DNA of 64,000 nt from NCBI GenBank assembly GCA_022649165.1, contig JALCNR010000014.1, positions 19,350-83,349 on the forward strand, given 5' to 3'. This document shows positions 46,172 through 54,217 of the stretch, piece by piece. The DNA is from Actinomyces sp. (GTDB lineage Bacteria > Actinomycetota > Actinomycetes > Actinomycetales > Actinomycetaceae). Made by a program: the position numbers and the translations under genes. The stretch's first letter is position 1. Every line of letters starts with the position of its first letter. The notes under the pieces were generated by a model, which saw only the letters and a program-made list of their open reading frames with translations, ran no database searches and was not told the origin of the DNA.

Positions 46172-46207
46172 ATGCTACTGATGAGTCCACAGACTGATGA
46201 GTAGCAT
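46172..46207. promoter_or_regulatory. Inverted repeat with ATGCTACT half-sites upstream of the XRE gene
   Basis: ATGCTACT (46172-46179) and AGTAGCAT (46200-46207) are perfect inverted arms; the inverted repeat extends to 16 bp per side with two mismatches around CACA. Inside it, ACTGATGAGT is present twice as direct repeats 16 bp apart. The half-sites are identical to those at 40943-40962, but the spacing is 20 rather than 4 bp. It lies 20 bp before the XRE start and about 120 bp before the PTS-like gene, so it could control both directions. Confidence 0.62.
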
Positions 46208-46323
46208 CAGCTCCATCTGGTTCGCCACGTCGCGGACCCGCGCGCATGCGAGGGGCCCGGCGGGCGAGAATCCCCGGTGGGCCCCGACGTCGCGGGCAGG
46301 CCCGACGATCACAGGGGGACACC

Positions 46324-47997
46324 ATGTCGGCAGATGACGCACCGGGCGCGCAGACCTCGCCCCAGACCTCAGCGGCGGCGAGCACCCCCTCCGTCCATCG
46401 GATCGTCGTCCTGGGCAGCTCGGGAGGGAACCTGCGCAGCCAGGGCGGGGACGATCCGGCGAGCCTGCTCGGCGAGGTCCTCACTCAGGCCGGTGCCGCC
46501 GGTTTCGAGATCGCCGCCATTCAGTTCGTCGAGGCCGGGGTCTCCATGGACGCCGCCACCGGCGAGACCCCGGCCTCCCTGTGGGAGTTGCGCGGCGGCG
46601 TGCCCGCCCTCACCTTCTCCGGCACCCTATCCGAGGTCGACGAGGCCGCGCGCCGCGCCGATGCCCGGCTGGCGGGGCTGGTCGAGCGAGGAGGCGCGGA
46701 CGCCCTCGTCCTCATCAGCGCCGACCCCGCCGACGCGAACCGCCTGACGGTCGCCGCTGCCGCCCACGCCGGCCTCGTCGCCGCGGGCACGGGCGGAACG
46801 TCGATCGCCCGGGCCGAGGGCATGGGGGTGCGGCTCGTATCCGCCTCGGGCAGCACGGGCACCACCTCCACCACGCGCGCCGTCTCCTACATCGCCGGAC
46901 TCTCCTCGCACTGGGGCGTCCGGTACCGCCCCGTCCTGGGAGGCACCGCCACCGGCGGGGTCGAGGGCGATGCCGGTGTCCCGGCGTGGCGGCGCATCTC
47001 GATCCGCGGCATCATGGTCGCCTCGATCCCAGCCTTCATCGCCCTGGCGCTGGTGCTGGCCGCCTCCAAGATCCCCATGCTGTCGGGGCTGTCGTCCCTG
47101 TTCGACACCCTCATCGCCGGTCTTCCCGTGGTCGTCGCGGCGGTCGCCGCCCGACGGGTGTCGGGCCTGGGCGAGGTCGGGATGGTGGCCGGGGCCGTCA
47201 CCGGGATCCTCTCCACGGACGGCGGCCTCATCGGCGGCCTGGTCGGAGGGGTCCTCGCCGGCCTGCTGGCCTCGTGGCTGCTGGAGTGGACGCTCGCCCA
47301 CCGTTTCCCGGCGACGACGGCGAACATCGTGGCCGGCGGGTTGGCGGGCCTGCTGCCGGGGCTGCTGGTGCACTACGCGCTGGCGCCGGCGACCTCGTGG
47401 CTGGGCGCGGGGGTGAAGGACGCGATCTCGGCGATGGTGGGCTTCTCTCCGCTGCTGGCCGGGGCCGCCGCCGGAGCGGTCATCTGGTTCGCGCTGATGG
47501 GAGGCGTCTACCATGCGGTGATCCTGCCGCTGGTGCTCCTTGAGATGGGCCAGAAGGGCCACAGCTTCTTCGGCGCCATCGACATGGTGTGCCTGGTGAT
47601 GGTGAGCTTGGGGATCACCCTGGCCAATGTCGTGCGGCCCAGGACCTCCGGTGAGCGGGCCCTGGCCGGCTCAGGGGCCGCCGTCAACTTCTTTTTCGGG
47701 ACCTTCGTGGAGGCCTCGTACCCGTTCATGTTCTCCGACCGGCGCGTCTTCGCCACGGCCATCGGCTCGGCCACAGTCGCCGGGGCGGTGGTGGGGCTCA
47801 CGGGCGCGGAGGCCACCGCCTACGTGCCCGCGGTGGTTGCGCCCTTCGTCGCCACTACCGCCTGGGGGATGACCGCCTCCATGGCCATCGCTGCGGGGCT
47901 GGCCTTCGCGGGCACCCTCGGCGTCAACATGTGGGTGACGCGCCAGGCCGGGGGCGACGGCGAGGGCGAGGCCGGGGGTCTCCCCGCCCGCCCGTGA
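46324..47997 (+). CDS. PTS IIC-like membrane protein fused to an N-terminal alpha/beta domain
   Basis: A 557-residue protein of uncertain function. Residues 20-215 are soluble, with strand IVVLGSSGGN, ALVLISADPADAN and the glycine-rich GTGGTSIARAEGMG and SGSTGTTSTTRAVSYI motifs; I do not recognise this domain. Residues 230-540 contain about nine hydrophobic helices with IIC-like features: DGGLIGGLVGGVLAG, MGGVYHAVILPLVLL, and VEASYPFMFSDRRVFATAIG, which recalls the fructose-type EIIC acidic loop. No EIIA or EIIB gene is close, so it may be a PTS subunit relying on others or a PTS-independent transporter. ATG 46324 has a weak ribosome site (GGGGGA). Confidence 0.6.
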   Translation: MSADDAPGAQTSPQTSAAASTPSVHRIVVLGSSGGNLRSQGGDDPASLLGEVLTQAGAAGFEIAAIQFVEAGVSMDAATGETPASLWELRGGVPALTFSGTLSEVDEAARRADARLAGLVERGGADALVLISADPADANRLTVAAAAHAGLVAAGTGGTSIARAEGMGVRLVSASGSTGTTSTTRAVSYIAGLSSHWGVRYRPVLGGTATGGVEGDAGVPAWRRISIRGIMVASIPAFIALALVLAASKIPMLSGLSSLFDTLIAGLPVVVAAVAARRVSGLGEVGMVAGAVTGILSTDGGLIGGLVGGVLAGLLASWLLEWTLAHRFPATTANIVAGGLAGLLPGLLVHYALAPATSWLGAGVKDAISAMVGFSPLLAGAAAGAVIWFALMGGVYHAVILPLVLLEMGQKGHSFFGAIDMVCLVMVSLGITLANVVRPRTSGERALAGSGAAVNFFFGTFVEASYPFMFSDRRVFATAIGSATVAGAVVGLTGAEATAYVPAVVAPFVATTAWGMTASMAIAAGLAFAGTLGVNMWVTRQAGGDGEGEAGGLPARP

Positions 47998-48037
47998 CAT
48001 CGGTTCTCCGGTCCGTGGCCGCCCTCGTCGGGGCAGG

Positions 48038-48340
48038 TCATCCCTTCCCGTGCCTGCGGTACTCCCGCGGGGACATTCCATGTTCCTTGGAGAACTGGCG
48101 GCTGAAGTAGAACGAGTCGTCGTAGCCCAAGAGCTGCGCGATCTTCGCCACGGGCGTGGACGTGAGGTCCAGGAGCTCCCTGGCCCGGCGCATCCGCTGC
48201 CCGACCTGATAGCGCACGGGGCTCATCCCGGTGGACTGCCGGAAGAGCGCGGAGAACCTGGACGGGGACAGAGCCGCCAGGTCCGCCATCTCGGTGAGCG
48301 TGAGATGAGACGACGGGTGCTCCTCCAGGAAGGCCAGCAC
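48038..48340 (-). CDS. AraC-family DNA-binding domain, apparently N-terminally truncated
   Basis: The 100 residues from GTG 48340 are a complete AraC helix-turn-helix pair: LTLTEMADLAALSPSRFSAL, then TSTPVAKIAQLLGYDDSFYF and the end signature FSKEHGMSPREYRR. A full family member needs some 180 more residues of sensor domain. The frame stays open upstream to beyond 48540 and encodes AraC-like linker residues (TGTAWRLLALLASRD), but with no start codon, and then runs into the divergent exonuclease gene. It is therefore either a decayed regulator or a free-standing DNA-binding domain. It converges with the PTS-like gene. Confidence 0.62.
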   Translation of the reverse strand: MLAFLEEHPSSHLTLTEMADLAALSPSRFSALFRQSTGMSPVRYQVGQRMRRARELLDLTSTPVAKIAQLLGYDDSFYFSRQFSKEHGMSPREYRRHGKG

Positions 48341-48558
48341 GCCGGCCAGGGGATTCGAATCGGCATCGATGACGGAGTCGCGCGACGCCAGCAGGGCGAG
48401 CAGCCTCCACGCGGTCCCCGTCGGCGAGATGAGATCGGCGTGGGGGACAATGCTCCGGGTGCCCCGGACGGGTCCGGGGTGCGGCGCCCAGACGTCCCGC
48501 CGCGGATCCGCCGACGGGGCCCGAACGCCTCGCGCAGTCAGGGAAGGGAAGGATCCGC

Positions 48559-49122
48559 ATGTCCGGACTGGACTTCGTCGCCGTCGACTTCGAGACCGCC
48601 AACGGCTCGCGCGCCTCCGTGTGCCAGGTCGGCCTCACCCGCGTCGCCGGAGGCGAGGTCGTGGCGGAGGACGCCTGGTATGTCATCCCCCCGACCGGGG
48701 TCGAAAACTTCAACGTGCGCAACGTCCTCATCCACCACATCACCCCGGAGTTCGTCGCCCGCCACGGCATCGACTGGGAGGCCTCGCTCGCACGGTTCGA
48801 GGGCTTCGCTGCCGGACAGGTCCTGGTCGCCCACAACGTCGGCTTCGACCACTCGGTCTTCGAACGCTCGACTCGCCACCTGGCCCTGGCCGTCCCGCCC
48901 CACCGGTGGGAGGACACTCTCGCCCTGTCGCGGCGCACGCTGGATCTGCCCAACCACAAGCTCGACACGGTCGCCCGTCACCTCGGGATCGCCGAGTTCG
49001 CCCATCACGACGCCTGCGCGGATGCCCGGGCCTGCGCCCTCATCGCCACGGTGATCGCCCAGCGCACCGGCGCCCGCAGCGTCGACGACCTGTGGCCGGG
49101 CTCCGCAGCGGCCAGCTGGTGA
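48559..49122 (+). CDS. DnaQ-like 3'-5' exonuclease (DEDDh)
   Basis: A 187-residue nuclease. Motif ExoI is FVAVDFETANG (Asp, Glu), ExoII is LVAHNVGFDHSVF, and ExoIII is HHDACADARAC (His, Asp), giving a complete DEDDh active site. It resembles the exonuclease epsilon-like proteins often found as single genes in actinobacteria, which trim DNA or RNA 3' ends in repair. No polymerase or helicase domain is attached. ATG 48559 has a GGAAGGATCCGC leader. Its end overlaps the -35 of the iron-uptake promoter. Confidence 0.88.
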   Translation: MSGLDFVAVDFETANGSRASVCQVGLTRVAGGEVVAEDAWYVIPPTGVENFNVRNVLIHHITPEFVARHGIDWEASLARFEGFAAGQVLVAHNVGFDHSVFERSTRHLALAVPPHRWEDTLALSRRTLDLPNHKLDTVARHLGIAEFAHHDACADARACALIATVIAQRTGARSVDDLWPGSAAASW

Positions 49123-49160
49123 CAGGGCGGGCCTCCGCCAGTAAAGTAAGGCTGCCCTCA
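49119..49160 (+). promoter_or_regulatory. Promoter with DtxR/IdeR-type iron box
   Basis: GTGACA (49119-49124) and TAAAGT (49142-49147) have a 17 bp spacer. TAAAGTAAGGCTGCCCTCA (49142-49160) matches the 19 bp DtxR/IdeR consensus at 14 positions, including the central AGGCT and CCT. The box covers the -10, so iron-loaded DtxR would repress the siderophore-uptake operon, as expected for its function. The -35 is within the last codons of the exonuclease gene. Confidence 0.68.
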
Positions 49161-49194
49161 CTCAGAGGTCTGTCCCTGCAACCGGAGGTCCGTC

Positions 49195-50244
49195 TTGCGT
49201 CGCCCCCCACTCCTCACCGTCCTGATCGCCACCGCCGCCCTCGCCCTGGCCGGATGTTCCGCCTCCACCTCGGGCGAGTCCTCCTCCATCGACCAATCGG
49301 ACACGGTTGCGGCCTCCGGAGCGACGGGGGATGTCTTCCCCGTGACCATCCAGCACGTCTACGGGTCGACCACCATCGAGAAGAAGCCCGAACGCGTGGC
49401 GACCGTCGCCTGGGGCAACGGCGAGGTCCCGCTTGCCCTCGGGGTCGTCCCGGTGGGGATGGCGAAGGTGACCTGGGGCGATGACGACGACAACGGCGTG
49501 CTGCCCTGGGTCGAGGACAAGCTCGCGGAGCTCGACGCCCCGACCCCCGTCCTCTTCGACGAGACGGACGGGATCGACTTCGAGGCCGTCGCCGACACCC
49601 AGCCCGACGTCATCCTGGCGGCCTACTCCGGCCTGACCCAGGACGACTACGACAAGCTGTCGAAGATCGCGCCGACCATCGCCTACCCGGAGGTCGCCTG
49701 GGGCACCTCCTACGAGGACATGATCCGCATGGACTCCCAGGCGATCGGACTGGGCGACGAGGGGGAGGCCCTCATCGACCAGCTGCACTCCCAGGTCGAC
49801 ACGGCGCTCGACGCCCACCCGGAGCTCAAGGACGCGAAGGTCCTGTTCTCCTACATCGACCCTTCCGATCTCAGCCAGATCGGCTTCTACACGAGCAACG
49901 ACACGCGTCCCGGCTTCCTCGAGAGCCTCGGGATGCCCACGCCGACCGTCGTCGAGGAGGAGTCGGCGACGACCTCGGAGTTCTACACCACCGTCAGCGC
50001 CGAGCAGGCGGACCGCTTCAGCGACGTCGACGTCTTCGTCACCTACGGCGACCCGGACGGCGACCTCGTCGCCCAGCTCCAGGCCGATCCCCTCCTGTCG
50101 AAGATCCCCGCGATCAAGGAGGGCCATATCGCCGTCCTCCAGGACTCGACGCCGCTGGCGGCCTCGGCGAACCCGTCGCCCCTGTCGATCCCCTGGGGCA
50201 TCGACCAGTACTTCGACCTGCTGGCCGGCGCGCTCGACAAGTAA
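49195..50244 (+). CDS. Iron-siderophore ABC transporter substrate-binding lipoprotein
   Basis: A 349-residue lipoprotein with lipobox LAGC (Cys21) and a FepB/FhuD-type fold: TTIEKKPERVATVAWGNGEVPLAL near residue 60, QPDVILAAYSGLTQDDYDKLSKIAPTI, and the long bridging helix of class III binding proteins. It binds a ferric siderophore outside the cell for the two permeases that follow. The start is TTG 49195, 6 bp after GGAGGT. It is the first gene of a five-gene iron operon controlled from the DtxR box 35 bp upstream. Confidence 0.9.
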   Translation: MRRPPLLTVLIATAALALAGCSASTSGESSSIDQSDTVAASGATGDVFPVTIQHVYGSTTIEKKPERVATVAWGNGEVPLALGVVPVGMAKVTWGDDDDNGVLPWVEDKLAELDAPTPVLFDETDGIDFEAVADTQPDVILAAYSGLTQDDYDKLSKIAPTIAYPEVAWGTSYEDMIRMDSQAIGLGDEGEALIDQLHSQVDTALDAHPELKDAKVLFSYIDPSDLSQIGFYTSNDTRPGFLESLGMPTPTVVEEESATTSEFYTTVSAEQADRFSDVDVFVTYGDPDGDLVAQLQADPLLSKIPAIKEGHIAVLQDSTPLAASANPSPLSIPWGIDQYFDLLAGALDK

Positions 50245-50247
50245 CGA

Positions 50248-51294
50248 GTGAGCGCCGTTCTCGACCGTCCGCCGCTGCCGGACGCCGCTGCCCTGCGGCG
50301 CCCGGCAGCTGCGCGGATGGCATGGCTGGGAGCGGGGGTCGCCGTCCTCGCCCTCCTGTGCGTCGCCTCCGCGGCCTTCGGGGTGCGCGAGGTCTCCCTC
50401 TCCGACGTGCTGGCCGCCCTCAGGGGGGACTCCAGCGACGTCGCGCGTGCAGCGGTGGTCGCGCGCCTGCCGCGCACGGCCCTGGCGATCCTGGTCGGCG
50501 CCGCGCTTGCCCTGTCGGGCGCCGCGATGCAGGCAGTGACCCGCAATCCGCTGGCGGACCCCGGAATCCTCGGGGTCTCCAACGGGGCGGCCCTCGCGGT
50601 GGTCCTCGGCATCGCGTTTTTCGGCCTGTCCGCGCCCTACCCGACGATGGCGGTGGCGACCGTCGGGGCGGGCGCGGCGGCCGTATTCGTCTACTCCGTC
50701 GGGTCGCTGGGGCGCGGCGGCGCGACTCCCCTCAAACTCGCCCTGGCCGGCGCCGCGACCTCGGCGGCGCTGTCCTCCCTGACGAGCGCCGTCCTGCTCC
50801 CTCGCGTCGACGTCATGGAGGAGTTCCGGTTCTGGCAGATCGGCGGCGTCGGCGGAGCCACGTGGGAGCGCACCGCGACCGTCCTGCCGGTCCTCGCCGT
50901 CGGCGCCCTCGTCACCCTGGCGGTGGCCCGCGGGATGAACTCCCTGGCCCTGGGCGACGATGTCGCCACGAGCCTCGGCGTGGACGTCCCCCGCATCCGG
51001 GTGATCGCCTCGGCGGGGGCGGTCGTCCTGTGCGGCGCGGCCACGGCCGTCGCCGGTCCGATCGGCTTCGTCGGGCTGGTCGTCCCCCACGCGTGCCGGC
51101 TCCTGGTCGGCCCTGACCACCGCTGGCTCCTGCCGTTCTCCGCCCTGGCGGGCGCGAGCCTGCTGGTGGGCGCCGATGTCGTCGGACGGGTCATCGCCCG
51201 TCCCGCCGAGGTCCAGGTCGGCATCATCACCGCCGTCATCGGCGCCCCGTTCTTCATCGCGATCGTGCGCCACCAGAAGGTGCGTGAGCTGTGA
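50248..51294 (+). CDS. Iron-siderophore ABC transporter permease (FecC/FepD-like)
   Basis: A 348-residue FecCD-type permease with about nine helices. ARLPRTALAILVGAALALSGAAMQAVTRNPLADPGILGVSNGAA is split here among the conserved elements LPRT, GAAMQ and NPLADP, the BtuC-family signature. The coupling loop is AGPIGFVGLVVPHACRLLVG near residue 265. It begins 3 bp after the binding-protein stop and ends in a GTGA overlap with the second permease, so the set is tightly coupled. Confidence 0.92.
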   Translation: MSAVLDRPPLPDAAALRRPAAARMAWLGAGVAVLALLCVASAAFGVREVSLSDVLAALRGDSSDVARAAVVARLPRTALAILVGAALALSGAAMQAVTRNPLADPGILGVSNGAALAVVLGIAFFGLSAPYPTMAVATVGAGAAAVFVYSVGSLGRGGATPLKLALAGAATSAALSSLTSAVLLPRVDVMEEFRFWQIGGVGGATWERTATVLPVLAVGALVTLAVARGMNSLALGDDVATSLGVDVPRIRVIASAGAVVLCGAATAVAGPIGFVGLVVPHACRLLVGPDHRWLLPFSALAGASLLVGADVVGRVIARPAEVQVGIITAVIGAPFFIAIVRHQKVREL

Positions 51295-52409
51295 GCCGTT
51301 CCATGACCGCCCCTGCGGCGCCCCCCGTCCCGGGATCTCCGGCCTCCTCCCCCGGCACGGGAGCCCCCTCCGCCCCGGCCTCCCCGGTCGTCCGTGACGT
51401 CGTCGAGGGCCGCCTGGCCCGCCGTCGCCGCCGGCGGATCCTCACGATCGTGCTCGTCGTCGCCGTGGCCGCGATGCTGGCGGCGTCGTTGATGCTGGGC
51501 CGAACGGTCTACGGTCCCCTCGACGTCCTCCGCGTCATTGCGGGCGAGCCCGTGTCCGGAGCGTCGTTCACGGTGGGGGAGCTGCGTCTGCCGCGCGCCG
51601 TCCTGGGGGCGCTGGCGGGATCGGCCTTCGGCATTGCCGGTGTCACCACGCAGACGATGCTGCGCAACCCGTTGGCGTCCCCCGATGTCATCGGCATCAG
51701 CTCTGGGGCCAGCGCCGCCGCCGTCATCGGCATCGTCATCCTGTCGATGGACGAGGGCGCCGTCTCGCTGCTGGCGCTGGGCGGGGCGCTCGCCACGGCG
51801 CTGACGATCTACCTGCTCGCCCATCGCGGAGGATTCGCGGGGACGCGCCTGATCCTCATCGGCATCGGGGTGGCGGCGGTGCTCAACAGCGTCGTCAGCT
51901 ACGTGCTCTCCCGTGCGGCCGCCTGGGATCTCCAGACCGCGATGCAGTGGCTGACCGGGAGCCTGAACAGCGCGAGCTGGCAGACCATCGCCCCGTTGGC
52001 GGCGGCGTGGATCGTCCTCGTCCCCGTCATGATCGCGCGGGAGGACTCCCTGGACGTCCTGCGCCTGGGCGACGACTCCGCGACGGCACTGGGAGTGCGG
52101 GTCGGGGCGACGCGGGTGCTCCTCATCGTCGGAGCCGTCGCCCTGCTGGCCTTCGCGACGGCCGCCAGCGGGCCCATCGCCTTCGTGGCCTTCATGTCCG
52201 GGCCGATCGCGGCCCGCCTGGCGGGGCCCGGATCGCGGCTGCTGGTGCCCTCCGCCCTGGTCGGCGCCCTGCTGGTGCTCGTCTCCGACTTCGCCGGCCA
52301 GTTCGCCTTCGACACCCGCTACCCGGTGGGCGTCATCACCGGCGTGCTCGGCGCGCCGTATCTCGTGTTCCTGCTCATCCGGACGAACCGGGCCGGAGGA
52401 TCGCTATGA
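51291..52409 (+). CDS. Iron-siderophore ABC transporter permease (FecD/FepG-like)
   Basis: A 372-residue FecCD-type permease, partner of the preceding gene. A Pro/Ala-rich N-terminal tail of about 40 residues precedes the first helix (ILTIVLVVAVAAMLAASL). The family elements LPRAVLG, GVTTQTMLRNPLASPDVIG and the coupling loop SGPIAFVAFMSGPIAARL are all present. Its last helix ends in FLLIRTNR, and the stop overlaps the ATPase start by 4 bp. The N-terminal extension is longer than usual and has low complexity. Confidence 0.92.
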   Translation: MSRSMTAPAAPPVPGSPASSPGTGAPSAPASPVVRDVVEGRLARRRRRRILTIVLVVAVAAMLAASLMLGRTVYGPLDVLRVIAGEPVSGASFTVGELRLPRAVLGALAGSAFGIAGVTTQTMLRNPLASPDVIGISSGASAAAVIGIVILSMDEGAVSLLALGGALATALTIYLLAHRGGFAGTRLILIGIGVAAVLNSVVSYVLSRAAAWDLQTAMQWLTGSLNSASWQTIAPLAAAWIVLVPVMIAREDSLDVLRLGDDSATALGVRVGATRVLLIVGAVALLAFATAASGPIAFVAFMSGPIAARLAGPGSRLLVPSALVGALLVLVSDFAGQFAFDTRYPVGVITGVLGAPYLVFLLIRTNRAGGSL

Positions 52410-53281
52410 CACACGCGCATTCGCTGATCGCCGAGGGACTCACCCTGGCCTACGGGGACTCCCCCGTCGTCGAGGGCCTCGACCTCGCGGTCCCGCCCGG
52501 GCGGATCACCGCGATCGTCGGGCCCAACGGCTGCGGGAAGTCGACCCTGCTGCGCGGCCTGGCGCGCCTGTTGGCCCCCCGTGCCGGCCGGGTGCTGCTC
52601 GACGGCGCAGACCTGCGTCGCCGCCCGTCGCGGGACGTCGCGCGCATTCTCGGGCTGCTCCCCCAGCATCCGATCGCCCCGGAGGGGATCGCCGTCGCCG
52701 ACCTGGTAGGCCGGGGGCGCCACCCCCACCAGAGGATGTTCGCCCGGTGGGGGGCCCGAGACTACGAGGTCGTCGCGCGGTCGCTGGAGGCCACCGGGAC
52801 CGCGGACCTGGCGGACCGGCCTGTGGACGAGCTCTCGGGCGGACAGCGCCAACGCGTGTGGATCGCGATGGCCCTGGCGCAGGAGACCGACATCCTGCTG
52901 CTCGACGAGCCGACGACCTTCCTGGACGTCACCCACCAGATCGAGATCCTCGACCTGCTCACCGATCTCAACCGCGAGCGCGGGACCACCGTCGTCATGG
53001 TCATGCACGACATCAACCTCGCCGCGCGCTACGCCGACCACCTCTTCGCGATGCGCGGCGGGCGCCTCGTGGCCTCGGGGGCGCCCTCGCAGATCATGTC
53101 GGAGGGCATGATCCGCGACGTCTTCGGCCTGGACGCCGTGGTCGCCACCGACCCCGCCTCCGGGACGCCCTCGATGTCGCCCCTGGGCCGCCACCACGTG
53201 GCGACCGGGAGCGGCGCGTCCGCGCCTCCCGGTCCCAGCCTGACGGCTCCCGACGCCGGGGCCTCCGCCCCACGACCCTGA
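52406..53281 (+). CDS. Iron-siderophore ABC transporter ATP-binding protein (FecE/FepC-like)
   Basis: A 291-residue ATPase with Walker A GPNGCGKST, the FepC-type GLLPQHPIAPEGIAVADLVGRG region, signature ELSGGQRQRVWIAMALAQ, Walker B LLLDEPTTFLDV and H-loop MHDINLAARYAD. It energises uptake through the two permeases. After the ATPase domain, about 35 Gly/Ser/Ala/Pro-rich residues form a disordered tail that homologues generally lack. The siderophore-interacting protein gene starts 9 bp after it. Confidence 0.93.
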   Translation: MTHAHSLIAEGLTLAYGDSPVVEGLDLAVPPGRITAIVGPNGCGKSTLLRGLARLLAPRAGRVLLDGADLRRRPSRDVARILGLLPQHPIAPEGIAVADLVGRGRHPHQRMFARWGARDYEVVARSLEATGTADLADRPVDELSGGQRQRVWIAMALAQETDILLLDEPTTFLDVTHQIEILDLLTDLNRERGTTVVMVMHDINLAARYADHLFAMRGGRLVASGAPSQIMSEGMIRDVFGLDAVVATDPASGTPSMSPLGRHHVATGSGASAPPGPSLTAPDAGASAPRP

Positions 53282-53290
53282 GGAGAACCC

Positions 53291-54199
53291 ATGCCTCCCC
53301 CCGCCGACGCGTACCGCTTCTTCCGCGCGCCCGTCAACGCCATCACCGACGTCACCCCGAGCTTCCGGCGGTTCACCCTGCGCTCCGACGAGCTCGCCGG
53401 CTATGGCGATCCCGGCTTCGACCAGCGGATCAAGGTCGTCGTTCCGACCGCGTCCGCGGGCCTGGACGCCATGCCCACCGGCGTTGACTGGTACCCGCGG
53501 TGGCGCGCCATGGACCCGGACCGCAGGCCGGCGTTGCGCACGTACACGACGCGCCGCGTCCGCCGAGACCGGTGCGAGGTCGACATCGACATGGTCGTCC
53601 ACGAGCCGCTCGGGCCGGCCTCCCGATGGATCCTCGATGCCCGCGTCGGCGACGAGATCCTCATCTTCGCGCCGACATCGCAGGTCACAGCCCCCAATCC
53701 GGGCATCGACTTCGTGCCGCCGGCCCGCACCGAGCACATCCTGCTCGCCGGGGACGAGACGGCCGCGCCCGCGCTCGCCGTCATCCTCGAGCAGCTCCCG
53801 CCCGGGGCCCGGGGGACCGTCGTCCTGGAGGTCCCCCGGGACGAGGACGCCGCCTACCTGCCGGCCCATCCCGGCTTCGAGGCCCATGTGGCCTCACGGG
53901 AGCGGGGGGAGCGCAACGCGCACCTGCTGGCCGCCACGATGGAGGCGGCGGACCGGTTGATCCCGGCGGGGCGGGGCTGCGAGGTCGAGGAGATCGACGT
54001 CGACCGCGACATCCTGTGGGAGGTCCCCCGCACGGCCAAGGGCGGGGCGGCGCTGCGGAGCGCCTCGCTGTACGCCTGGCTCGCCGGCGAGGCCGGCGCG
54101 ATCACGGCGCTGCGCCGGCATCTCGTCGGCGACCTCGGCGTCGACCGGCGGGCCGTGGCGTTCATGGGGTACTGGAGGCTCGGCCGCGCTGAGAACTGA
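53291..54199 (+). CDS. Siderophore-interacting protein (ferric-siderophore reductase, SIP family)
   Basis: A 302-residue flavoprotein. The FAD-binding element RTYTTRRV (the RxYTxR motif) is near residue 80 and the NAD(P)H-site segment ILLAGDETAAPAL near residue 158, with the C-terminal YAWLAGEAGAI and HLVGDLGVDRRAVAFMGYWR signatures of the ViuB/SIP family. It reduces the imported ferric siderophore to release Fe(II) in the cytoplasm. It is the last gene of the operon and completes the uptake pathway. ATG 53291 follows AGGAGAA. Confidence 0.93.
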   Translation: MPPPADAYRFFRAPVNAITDVTPSFRRFTLRSDELAGYGDPGFDQRIKVVVPTASAGLDAMPTGVDWYPRWRAMDPDRRPALRTYTTRRVRRDRCEVDIDMVVHEPLGPASRWILDARVGDEILIFAPTSQVTAPNPGIDFVPPARTEHILLAGDETAAPALAVILEQLPPGARGTVVLEVPRDEDAAYLPAHPGFEAHVASRERGERNAHLLAATMEAADRLIPAGRGCEVEEIDVDRDILWEVPRTAKGGAALRSASLYAWLAGEAGAITALRRHLVGDLGVDRRAVAFMGYWRLGRAEN

Positions 54200-54217
54200 G
54201 GCGGGCGGTCCCGGAGA

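Noticed and set aside
45877..46197. A plus-strand ORF over the XRE gene
   Set aside because: It is antisense to a clear helix-turn-helix domain and has no family signal.
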